A stretch of DNA of 64,000 bases from Marsupella aquatica (Eukaryota; Marchantiophyta): the NCBI GenBank assembly GCA_973895155.1, contig OZ316897.1:23312001-23376000 (forward strand), written 5' to 3'. This document shows positions 55,301 through 64,000 of this stretch, in pieces; within the stretch, counting starts at the first letter, position 1; every line of letters begins with the position of its first letter. Below the pieces are notes generated by a model. That model was not told where the DNA came from. It saw only the letters and a program-made list of their open reading frames with translations, and did not search any database. The translations under genes and the position numbers were made by a program.

Positions 55301-57047
55301 TGTTGCCGTTGCCGTTGTTGTTGCCGATGCCGATTTCTTTTCTTTCTCCAGTAGTTTCAGCAGACTCTGCATGCCTGGTTGCTGCATCGGCAAGTCTTCC
55401 TTCCTGGGCCTAAACACCTGCTCGATCGTAGGACTAACAGGTGGTTGAGGCTTCTCAGCCAACGGCCTCGGCGTTGGAGCTTCCTCGGGTGCCCTTACCT
55501 GCAGGGGAAGTACCGGGGCAAAAGTCTGACCTCTGGCATACCGGCACAACAGCGGCATGTGATAGCCAAGCCGCGACACGCTCCCCATGCCGATTACCTG
55601 CTGCTCCTCCTTTAAGATCTTCTTCAATTGGTTGAGGAGGTACCCGTTGTAGTCCCGGCTTGGGTCTGGCCTTTCTGCCAGATAGACCTGTGCCTTGCCG
55701 ATCTCTGCCCTCGGCAAGTTACAATGCATGGTCACCCGCAAGAAGTCGATCATCTCTCCTATGTGCGGGTTGGTGCAAGTGTTCCAGAAGAAGCCATTCT
55801 TCGTTGATGGCCCGGGGAACGACCGGAACGCCTTGTCAGGCAAGGTCTTCCTGGTATCAACTTTGGTCTTATTGCCTATCGGCAAGCCAAACACTTCGGC
55901 AATTACCTTGGGAGTAAGATAGAAATCCTTCCCATATATCCTCGTGCAATTGGTCTCGGGTTCCCATGACCCCACGAATTCTAATAGGTCTGACTCCGGT
56001 ACCTCCGGCTTCAGCCATGGTAATCTTACAAAGGCCTCCAAGCCGGATCCGGCCATGAAGCCTTGGTACTTCTTGGTCTGCATGGCCGTAAAGCATGCAT
56101 CCTCCTCCCGTGCAAAATGTAGTTGCACCTCCACCGGTAGGGTTGCCGCCCAGCCCTTCCAGGTGTCATCCCTGGTTGGAATGGCCTTGATGGGATCGAC
56201 CTCCTCCTCTTCGGCTTCTCCCTGCCTCCTGTTCTGCTGCTCGGCTGGCTTCTTTGGTGCCGCCGACCTCGTTCTTTTTGCCGGGGTGGCTTCATCGTTG
56301 ACGGCTCCCTTCCTCTTCATCTCTGCTGCCGTGGAGGTTTCTCCTAGCACCGTTGCCTGGGTCCACCTTTCCGTGCTACCCTTTAATTCCCAGTGTATGT
56401 CGTTGCAGTTCTTGATGGCCTCTCGGATGCCGACGATGCTGTCTTTGCAAAACAGAAGATCGTCGAGTTGATTGGAAGTAGGCGTCCACAGGAACTCGTC
56501 CTTGATGAGTTCGCCTCCTAAGAAAGCCGTCTTCTGCAGCTCCCACAATCGAGCGAGCTCCTGCCATTCTCGAGCTGCCCTTTCTGATTCCTCGTCCTCG
56601 TAAGTCTTGATGTACTCAGTTGCCCGTTCGAACAGGCATCCCCAGAAATGTGCCGCTTGATTGACGTTGCTCATACCCTCCTTAGGTCGATCGTCGGTAT
56701 CTACTCTCTCCCCGAGTGCTTGCCTAAGCAACTGACAGTAGTTGGCCTCCCGTAGTCATCTGCCTAGTTCGTGCTCGCAAATGAGCCACCATCTCCTGCA
56801 AGCGCTCCTTACCCCTCTCCTCTGCCGGTCCTTCTTCCCGTTGATCCTTCCTAGCCGCCGACGCTTAACGCACCCTAACCCTAATCGGGTTTTCACCCTC
56901 AGCCTTACCTCCGGCCTCTGCCCGGGTTCCATGGTTGCCCCTAATTGTTTATATTTTCCTTGTTTTGTCCCTATACTAAGGTGTTCCTAGGGTGCCTTCC
57001 TGCTTTACCCACTTAACCGGCCGAGTGATTCCTATCTAGGCATCACA
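52388..57047 (-). repeat. Gypsy-A 5' LTR (LTR-A copy 5)
   Basis: 4660 bp, TGTGATGCC...CACCACA on the minus strand. It shares private substitutions with copy 4. Confidence 0.96.
53309..56932 (-). pseudogene. LTR-A protein, copy 5, one early nonsense codon
   Basis: From the family ATG at 56932 the frame runs with full-length architecture, including the mobile-domain-like region, coiled coil, KKKRK signal and the long Ala/Glu tail. A TGA near 56755-56757 replaces the CGA codon (RRLREA) seen in the other copies, a single CpG transition. Initiation downstream could still give a protein of up to 1140 residues. Confidence 0.9.
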
Positions 57048-58870
57048 ACAAGATGGATCAAGCAAAGACATGGATTCCAAAAATGGTTAGTACTCCTAAA
57101 TCACTTTCGGGTCATGGAATGCCGCTACCTATCGCTCTCACGGGGATGTTGACCCACGGGAGAGATCCAGGAGTATATGCACACTTTAGTGTCACTGGCC
57201 TTTGGCCAGGAGATGCAGATTTCACAGTGACATCCTTGGCTAAGTGTCTTCGAGATCTTGAAGAGTACAATGGAGACAAGACAGGTGACATGCTTGATGG
57301 CTTGCATTGGGAACCTCACAGACCTTTCTTTCAAGCCCTACTTGACTTTGATGCATTTTTGTCAGGATATTTGGAACCAAAGAATATTCAAGTAAATAGG
57401 TATATTGGTTCTGAAGATGGAGCTGCCGACAGTCAGACTGAGACCATCCCAACCCGACAGGATGAGGATGATGGAGGGGACGTGGGTGGTGAGAAGGGCA
57501 GTCCGTTGTTCATGCCCTTGCCAAGGCACCTAACATTGCAAATGGATAATTCAGCAAAGGACAACAAAAACCAAACGGTCATGGCATTTTGCTCGGAGCT
57601 TGTGAGTAGAGGAATATTTGAAACTGTTCAAATGTCCTTTCTAATGGTTGGTCATACGCACGAAGATGTTGATGCACTATTTTCCAAGGTATCATATCAA
57701 GTTCAGCACAAGGAAGTTGCAACCCTTCTTGCACTAATGGCAGAGGTTTGGGAATGTGAGAGCATTCATCCAGTTCCAAGATTGATACAAGAAGTTGCAT
57801 CTTACAAAGAATATCTTCAAAGTTTTAAGGTCAAAGATATTCAAGGTCACTCAAAACCGGTATCATTTCTTTTCTCTATGAGAGATAATGTACCAATATT
57901 TCAGTATAAGTCCCATGTTAAGCAAGCTTGGGCTCCCGTTGGCGGAAGGTGCATTTGGGCAACTGATCCAATAACAAATTCTCTTCTTTTACCCAGTGGA
58001 CAACCCTTAGCTAAATCCATAGGAGAGATACACAAAAAATCAGAAGAGATAATCCCATTCCTTAACAAGTACCTTGATTTTTTGAGAAGGAGTTGCATTG
58101 ATGAGACGTCAATAGCATACAAGGAAAGATTTCCTCTTGTTAAATATTGGGAAAGAATTGTGGAGCTGTTGTCAAATGGGCTTGCAATGGAAGGGGAGGG
58201 AAATAATCAATTTCCATTGAAAAATGGATTTTGGCCTAAGACTAACCACAGCACTGGTTACAAGGTCAACCAATCGGCATGCGAACAGAGTGGTCCTCTA
58301 AGTGAAGATGAGGAGAATGCAGAGATGACAGCTCTTCAAAATGAAGTCTTGGAAGAGATGGAAGATCAAGCAGCACCATTTGTTGGATCTCGAGCTGAGA
58401 GAGAACAAGGACGGTGGATTCCCCTCCAGGATATTTGTGAAGGAAACTTTGTGTTTCTTCGACCCGAGGATGATTGGGAGAAGAAAAATGGTGGAGGTCA
58501 TTTCTGGTTGGTGAGAGCTTTGGGTCAGGTGGACCCTAAGCATGAAGTCCCAATTGCATCTTCAAGAGACCCTCCTTTGACTCAACAATATGCTCCAATG
58601 TTCCCCGTGGAATGGTGGAGGCCTAAACACTCTAAACTTGATGTGAGTGAGAGTGCTAGGTATCTCAATTGTTTCATGTCCACCAAGACATGGGAACGAG
58701 ATCCAGGATTTGGTGAGAACACTCAACATTGGCAGTATGCAAATTCTGCAATGTATGGTTTTAAATCTGGAATGAAGGAAGAAAACATGGTTGGCAGAGG
58801 TTTGAAGATTCCTCGAAATGTTCTACAAACTGTCCAAAGTTATCTCCAAAGGATGGACAAGTACACTTAG

Positions 58871-59091
58871 TTATCACTAGCTAAGATATAATTAGATAGT
58901 TACTAGTTTTTATGTAAGAGTTATATATATTGTGAGACCATGCCATTGAGTGTTTAGTTACTTAGTAGACTATCTACTCATTTTCTAAACTTTTGATTAT
59001 TATGAATATGAATGTTTATTTTTTCTGCATAATTAAAAATATTTTTTATTAATTTATTTATTTTAAATGATTACAATAAAAGTTTTCAGGA
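58871..59091. other. 3' flank of the transposase-like gene
   Basis: AT-rich with possible polyadenylation signals (AATTAAAAATATT near 59030). No ORF was seen. Confidence 0.35.
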
Positions 59092-59415
59092 AAATGTACA
59101 CTTTTTAGGCCAAATGTACTTTTTGTTGCACTCAAAGCTACACTTTCTAGACTAAATGCACTGAAATGTACACTTTTTAAGCCAAATGTATCCTTTTTTC
59201 ACTCAAATGTACACTTTCTAGGCCAAATGTACTAAAATGTACACTTTTTAAGCCAAATGTACATATTTTGATGCTCAAATGTACACTTTTCATTGCCCAA
59301 ATATACACTCTTTAGACCAATTGTACACTTTTTTATCCCCAAATGTACACTTTTCATTGGTCAAATGTACACTTTTCCAAGCCCAAAAGTACACTTTTCA
59401 TTGCCCAAATGTACA
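59092..59415 (+). repeat. Right subterminal repeats (AAATGTACACTTTT)
   Basis: About fifteen copies or near-copies, in the same strand orientation as the left cluster rather than inverted. Linkers often read CATTGCCC or AGGCC. Confidence 0.8.
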
Positions 59416-59428
59416 TAAATCAAATAAT

Positions 59429-59452
59429 AATACACTTTTAATGAATAGGCTG
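59429..59452 (-). repeat. Right terminal inverted repeat of the DNA transposon
   Basis: Exact inverse of 23581-23604. LTR-B sequence resumes at 59453. Confidence 0.85.
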
Positions 59453-59688
59453 ATTGGTCAATAAGGAGAATCCATGTTCGGGCTGGCGGCGGGTCCCATT
59501 CGCACGCCCGGGTTGCAAGCGTGTCATGGGCCCTTTTTCCCCCTCCCTTGGGTCCGTATAACAAACTCCGGAAGGCGGCCACTGACACGAGCTGACCCGG
59601 ACTGGAGAAGGGGCCGGTACACTACAAGCATGAAAGGCTCAACCTATAAGCGACGAGGAGGCGTCGGGCGATCGACGAGCTCTCAGGG

Positions 59689-59696
59689 TATAAAAA
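59689..59696 (+). promoter_or_regulatory. TATA box of the LTR-B gene
   Basis: TATAAAAA followed by GGGG, ~105 bp before the ATG at 59794 and ~175 bp before the first conserved open segment. It is a strong core-promoter match inside the LTR, separate from the U3 module near the LTR 3' end. Confidence 0.6.
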
Positions 59697-59793
59697 GGGG
59701 GCCGATCCTTTGCAGTGCACCAAGCTCTCCAGTCCACGCGCCAGCTTCAATCCCAGCTCTCTCACTTTTCCTTAGTCACCTGCTATCTCCTCT

Positions 59794-62387
59794 GAATGTC
59801 GCACATGATCCTTTCCAGTTCGGCCATACGATTCTAGACTCAGTTCCTGTCTATCGGAGGGCACTTGGCCGACTCATTGAAACACGCCAACCCGCGCTGT
59901 TACGAGATTGAACGCGAATACGAGAGAGCCATCCGCCTAGCAGGACGACACCATTATCTCCTTAACTTTGAGTACCCATCCCAGAGCGAGCTTTACCGAC
60001 CCGAAGAGGTATCAGGGTACTTCTTCAATGGAGGCAAATACATCGGCTTCTGGGAGGCACTGCTTCACCTTGCGGACAAGGTCTTCAATATTCTGGGCAC
60101 GATCGACTTACAGAGGCACCACTTCGACCACATCCCCGCTCGGGTCCGAGCTATCATCAATGGCGAGTTCAACACTACCCGGTCGATAGGACCATCTCCA
60201 CTTGCTTCATAAAACCTCCACCAGCACTTGCAGAACTTCATGGCAACTCTACCATCAACGACTAGTGCCGGCCAACCCGTGCCTGTACCCGCACCTACAC
60301 CTCCTCGGCCTTCAGCCAAGCCAGTCCCCGCCACCGGTTCCACCACCTCTCCGAGTACGATCCATGGTGAATGCAGTACATATCAGCTCCGAAGACGAGG
60401 AGGCTCACCCTCCTCTGAATCGACGACCGTGGGGTACAAACAACCCCACACCACCCCAGCAAGCCCAAGGGAACAACACGGTAACGCTAGCGGCCCCGAC
60501 ACCAATACTCACGGCAGTCGCGCTACCACCACCTGACCGAGAGGATGGAGAGATGTCCCCTTCTTCTAGTCACCCTAGGAATCAGTCTCGGGGTAGGAAG
60601 AGGAAGGAGCCCGCAACCGTATCCGGGTTGCCTTTGGCCACGGTTGCGGTAGCCAAGCTGACCATGCATCGCATGGGGGACAACGTTCACAAGAACATCC
60701 TCCACCCCAAGCATGCATGCTATTTGAAGACCCAGGGGTTTGAGCACCTCGCCTCTCTCCCTTGAAACGGGAGCAGGTATTACGGGCAGGATATGACGGA
60801 GTTCATTCAGAACTTTGACGAGGCCCGTCAACAAACCCGAGCGCATGGGAGAGTGATGTGTCTCGATGAGGCACGTCTAAAGATGATTTTTGGCTTACCC
60901 GAGGGGATAAACCAGGTAGAGTCACGAGCTCCTGGGGGCAAGGGAGCTAAATACCAATCCTCTAGCTTCCTGGCCGAAGGGGTAGTGGACAATGGGTTCT
61001 TAATGAGGACGTGCTTCATCCCGGAGGTAGCAGAACGCCTAGAGTTCCAGCGGTATGCCCTCCACATGATGGAACCTAGAGGAGAAATATCGGCCGCTCA
61101 GGTCATTCAGGTGGAGAACTATCGGCCCAGGAAGTGGGCGTCCTTCTTCGTCAAGAAGTTCCACGAGGAGATGGAGCGAAGAAGGAAGACTTTGTACCTT
61201 GGTGGGAGGGCGTACTTCGCTAGCCACGTCAAAATCATCCTTGAGTGGTACGCTCGTTTCAACCGCCGGAGCCTCCCGCGTCTCAATGAGCCCGAGCTGA
61301 CCCCGCCAAAATGGGTGTTCCCAGCCCAGGTAAGGCAACCGTAGCCCCGAGGCCCGAAGTCTGGCAGCTGCAAGTCCTGCTACCCCGGCCCCGCAACCCG
61401 CCGCTACCGCCCTGCCAGGCATACCCATTGACGTTATCGCGACCTTAGACGCGATCAATTGGGACAATGCCATCGAAGCCGGGCCGGATGAAGCCGTACC
61501 CGAAGCAGATGCCACGGTAGTCGGGGAGATTCCTCCACTCCCCGCGGTGGAGGAATCTCCCACCTCCAGTGGAACCAGCCCCTTCGACCGACTTACCTCA
61601 AGGGCTGGATGTGTCCACTCCTACTCCCGCACGGATTGGAGTCTGCCCGTGCCCAAATCCCGAAGGACATAGTCTAGACCATCCGGAACTCTTTGCGCCA
61701 GGCACATTTCTGAACGGTTTGTTGGGAGATTTCTCGCAACAGATCTCTCGGGACACCGGGGAATACATGGTCCGGAGGGTGGCCTACTTCTTCAACCAGG
61801 AGTTGGTTGCGGCAGTAAGGGCAGGACATGCGCAGACAGAGACCGCGCAGAGAATCGAGTGATATCGGGTTGAGTCTGCCTACCTGAAGGACGAAGTGGC
61901 AACCCTGAAGGCTGAACTCCAGCAACTATGGCCTCAGGTAACGGCCACAGAAGACCAGGTTGCCGAGGCTAGAGCCCAAGCAGCATTGGTAGTACAGGCC
62001 GGGCTCGGAAAGGACGCCAAGATTGCGCGGCTCCGAACCAAGATTGACGGTTTGCAGGGGCAAGCCGTCAGTTGGCAGAAGGATCTAGAGGAAGTTGACT
62101 CCAGGTCTCAGCGGGACACAGCCGAGATTGACGCCCTGAAGGCAGAGGTGACACGGCTTCAAGGAGAAGCCACGAAATAGGCCGAGTTGGTGGATAAGCT
62201 GACGAGCGACACCCAACAACTGGAGGAGGCATGCCAGGAGGCCGCGGAAGAGGCAGACGCGGCGAAGCGGGAAAACGAATCTCTGCTGGATCAGGTCCAG
62301 CTACTCAAGCAGGATGCCGACAGGCTCAGAAGGCAGTGGGATAGCCGTTCCCACTCAGGCGGCTCTGGCAAGCGTGCCAGGCATTAG
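59794..62387 (+). pseudogene. LTR-B encoded coiled-coil protein, degraded
   Basis: Open segments at 59865-60212, 60202-60765, 60793-61344, 61569-61862, 61896-62180 and 62187-62387 follow one another in changing frames, so this is one broken gene. The middle part (CLDEARLKMIFGLPEG, then EISAAQVIQVENYRPRKWAS and ILEWYARF) occupies the place of the FGLP-bearing mobile-like domain in the LTR-A protein. A Glu/Ala-rich coiled coil ends the gene, again as in LTR-A. A basic cluster (GRKRKEP) lies near 60597. Sequence similarity to LTR-A is low, so shared ancestry rests mainly on layout and the FGLP box. Confidence 0.7.
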
Positions 62388-63087
62388 CGGCGGAGTAGGA
62401 TTAGAGTAGAGTTAGGAATAGCTCAATTAGGCTATAGGGACAAGCAACTGCCCTAGTTAGCGCAGCACTGCCATGCTGTACAACCTGCGTAGATTAGGAT
62501 ATTTTAATAAGATAAGTCGTTTTCCGGCCTGACAGCCAGCTTAGTTAGGCCCTTAGCTAGCGAATCTTCGGGCGCAAGGGCACTCCGTTCCTTGGCCCTT
62601 AGTATTTAGTGCACCCCTCGGTAGAGGCGGGGGGGATTTTTAGTCTCAGTGTTGGACATCCGCGGTATGTGCGGGGAGTCCCAACCTCTGGGAGTGAAAG
62701 AGTACCAAGGGGAGGGTGTAGGACTAAGCTCGCTGGGCGAGTGCGGAGCCGGGCTCCGTTGTAGTGTACACCCTTGGCCTTGGACCTGTTCATTCCAGGG
62801 CTTTCGGGTCAACTAAGTGTACGCATATGTCTCCTATGTAGTAAAATCCTTTCCCACTATTTCCTTCGTGTAAATCGAGGTTGTATGCTTGTGCGTATGT
62901 ATATGTGTGAATCTCGTGTATAGGTGCCAACGCTTGGCCGAACGCACTACCCAAGTTGTGCACGGGGTGCAGCTTGCGGGTAAGTGGTTGCGAGCCCGGG
63001 TTTAGTACCCATACCATCAAATCCGGATCGAAGGCGGACAACACAAAGGCTTAGAAGCCCGTAAGCCGGGGTCAATCCTGCTATTGA

Positions 63088-63150
63088 CTGAGGTACGTTC
63101 CGGCGGTGGAACACAAATCATACCTAGGAGGTGTCCGTATATGACCATAG
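63088..63150 (+). promoter_or_regulatory. LTR-B promoter module
   Basis: GTTCCGGCGGTGGAA is followed by CATACCTAGGAGG and TATATGA. The layout matches LTR-A and LTR-C. Confidence 0.5.
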
Positions 63151-63286
63151 GCGCACTTAGCGCTAGTTTACGTAAGTTAGGTGCATTCCGTGCATCCCTC
63201 CCTGCCCGAACCCTCATTTTGACGAAGGATGTGCCTGTCTAAGCCGAAGCCCGGGTTAAGGCCTAGGCTGACGACGTGACACAACA

Positions 63287-63404
63287 ACCCGTGAAAAACT
63301 ATAAATAGGCTCGTTTATTCAAGACTCTTGGTCATTATTTTGAGGAGATTTGTTAGATTTTACTGATTTTCTGAGTTTCTTGTCAATTTGCACTAGTTTT
63401 TCCA
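63287..63404 (+). promoter_or_regulatory. TATA-box promoter of the right-end gene
   Basis: CTATAAATAGG at 63299-63309 lies ~96 bp before the first ATG (63405). Before LTR-B inserted, this region faced the leftward methyltransferase-like gene head to head. Confidence 0.65.
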
Positions 63405-64000
63405 ATGGCGGCATGTTATGAATCAGATCATTATTCAGATGGAGTTTCTGATGATGTTTCATTGCCGGATGGGCCCTGCACAGTGGTTGGCCCAGATATC
63501 CCTGGAATAACTACTATTTTAGATATGCCACCCCCACCCCTATGAGCAAGTTAAAACATACTCCTTTACGACTTGCAATTAGTGGGAAGAAATCATTGGT
63601 CGGTGGTAAGGAGAGGTCAGGGAGCTCCTCTGACTCCTTGGAGAGTATCGGTCCCCATGGACGTCAAGTTGTGTCTCCTTTGTCACCAACAAAGGACAAT
63701 TTGGGTAGTAATGTGGAAGGTTCAATGTCTATTGGGATGTCTGGGAAACGGTCTCATGAATTCATGAAGACTAGGTTTGGAAAGACGAAGAAGGCACTAA
63801 GTGGGCCAAATGACGGAGATTTTTGCAGTCTCCAAAGTGTTCAGCGGCTGAAGCAAATGCCAAAAAGTAAAACCTTTGGTAAGCCAACGTCGGAAACATT
63901 TCACAGGGGAATGAGGGAAGAAACTAAACGACTAGTGTTATTGAAAAGTATTCCAAAAAGGAATTCTAATGTGCGTTCCTCATTTTTACCTGGGAGTCAT
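63405..64000 (+). CDS. 5' part of an unrecognised Ser/Lys-rich protein (runs off the window)
   Basis: A 46-codon frame (63405-63545, MAACYESDHYSDG...) ends in TGA that overlaps the ATG of a second frame (ATGA at 63542-63545). The second frame is open for 153 codons to the window end (MSKLKHTPLRLAISGKK..., SHEFMKTRFGKTKKALSG). Either the first frame is an upstream ORF or a C-rich run (CCACCCCCACCCCTA) caused a frameshift joining the two. It is Ser-, Lys- and Gly-rich with no recognised domain. By position it may be the rightward partner of the outer ParB/methyltransferase-like gene. Confidence 0.5.

Larger units (their letters stand above)
41497..57047 (-). mobile_element. Complete Ty3/gypsy element with 4.66-kb gene-bearing LTRs
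   Basis: The 15,551-bp element has a 5' LTR at 52388-57047 and a 3' LTR at 41497-46164. It is flanked by ACAAG on both sides (41492-41496 and 57048-57052). A primer-site-like TGGCGC sequence follows the 5' LTR and a purine tract precedes the 3' LTR. The internal region encodes Gag, protease and RT-RNase H-integrase in gypsy order. The LTRs make up 60 percent of the element. Both share private changes absent from copies 1 and 3 (for example EWQELARL and QQNRRQG), proving they are a pair. Small lesions suggest this copy is recent but probably not fully intact. Confidence 0.96.
37087..58870 (+). pseudogene. Transposase-like gene: three TNP1-like repeats plus DUF7869-like core
   Basis: The coding parts are ~37098-38809, 41147-41496 and 57053-58870, split by LTR-C and the gypsy element; the frame reads through both junctions once the target duplications are ignored (~1290 residues). 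Three tandem TNP1/En-Spm-like repeats come first (each with G-x-V, H-NILLG, and a final I/V-W). A Cys cluster (CCKHKCC) and VICKDAFATIHGFS follow. The core then shows IIHDK-MDQAKTWIP, LQMDNSAKDNKN and GHTHEDVDALF, typical of DUF7869 proteins, and Asp/His residues there are candidate catalytic positions. The C-terminus (GNFVFLRPEDDW, HFWLVRAL, EWWRP) may be a chromatin- or DNA-binding module. I infer the transposase of the surrounding element. Confidence 0.75.
23581..59452 (+). mobile_element. Large DNA transposon (~36 kb with insertions, ~13.3 kb without)
   Basis: Terminal inverted repeats of 24 bp are perfect: they begin CAGCCTATTCATTAAAAGTG at 23581, with the inverse ending at 59452. Flanking octamers ATTAGTAT and ATTGGTCA match at five of eight positions; the empty-site relative suggests a decayed 8-bp duplication. 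Inside are two divergent genes: a leftward ParB/methyltransferase-like gene with a phosphatase-domain segment, and a rightward TNP1/DUF7869-like transposase. Three LTR insertions account for ~22.5 kb. The superfamily is unresolved. An 8-bp duplication occurs in hAT and Zisupton-type elements, but the transposase looks like neither classic hAT nor CACTA. Confidence 0.8.
23442..63281 (+). mobile_element. Solo LTR-B split by the DNA transposon
   Basis: The LTR parts are 23442-23580 and 59453-63281 (3968 bp together). It starts TGTGACGCC, ends GACGTGACA and is flanked by CAACA on both sides (23437-23441 and 63282-63286). The split point is confirmed by the uninterrupted sequence in the other LTR-B (rc of about 21540-21590), which reads CATTAGGCAATAAGG where this copy has CATTAG...GGTCAATAAGG around the insertion. 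It carries a degraded LTR gene (59794-62387) and a TATA-box promoter upstream of it. Confidence 0.88.

Noticed and set aside
23581-59452. Assignment of the DNA transposon to the CACTA superfamily because of its TNP1-like domains
   Set aside because: The ends begin CAGCC rather than CACTA, and the flanks fit an 8-bp rather than a 3-bp duplication.

Overview
The window is transposable-element-dense nuclear DNA of a streptophyte (land plant or charophyte alga). Supporting signs are plant-type Ty1/copia and Ty3/gypsy polyproteins, TNP1/En-Spm-like domains, GT-AG introns, plant telo-box-like AAACCCTAAA runs and C-to-T decay typical of methylated plant DNA. I cannot name the species. No rRNA, tRNA or CRISPR was recognised.

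Layout. (1) 300-10283 is a minus-strand Ty1/copia element; its 3' LTR is split by a 4.66-kb solo LTR (family A, 473-5132) that carries an intact 1207-codon gene. (2) 10284-18116 holds G-rich minisatellites, a SNF2-helicase fragment, a MITE, a truncated LTR-A, a LINE tail, TNP1-like exons and a 0.5-kb tandem duplication. (3) 18117-22805 is a leftward pseudogene for a ParB-like/amino-methyltransferase-like protein, interrupted by a rearranged solo LTR (family B, 20114-21718). (4) 23442-63281 is a second solo LTR-B (target duplication CAACA). It is split by a DNA transposon of about 36 kb (23581-59452, 24-bp inverted ends). (5) 63282-64000 is the TATA-box promoter and 5' end of a rightward gene.

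The inner DNA transposon has two divergent genes. Leftward is a ParB-like/methyltransferase-like gene (25223-34930), followed by a NIF/FCP1-like phosphatase-domain segment (23950-25150). Rightward is a transposase-like gene with three TNP1-like repeats and a DUF7869-like core (37087-58870). Arrays of a 9-3-9 bp palindrome lie on both sides of the divergent promoter region. Three LTR insertions interrupt it: LTR-A (27809-32435) in an intron, LTR-C (about 38810-41146) in an exon, and a complete 15.55-kb Ty3/gypsy element (41497-57047) in an exon. Without these the transposon would be about 13.3 kb.

The gypsy element shows what LTR-A is: its two terminal repeats are 4.66-kb LTR-A copies, each encoding the long coiled-coil protein. 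The other LTR-A copies are therefore solo or truncated LTRs. Target-site duplications (GCAGA, AGAGA, ACAAG, CAAAG, CAACA) fix the nesting order. The strongest candidates for undescribed biology are the ParB-methyltransferase-transposase element with its palindrome arrays, and LTR families that carry a gene inside the LTR.
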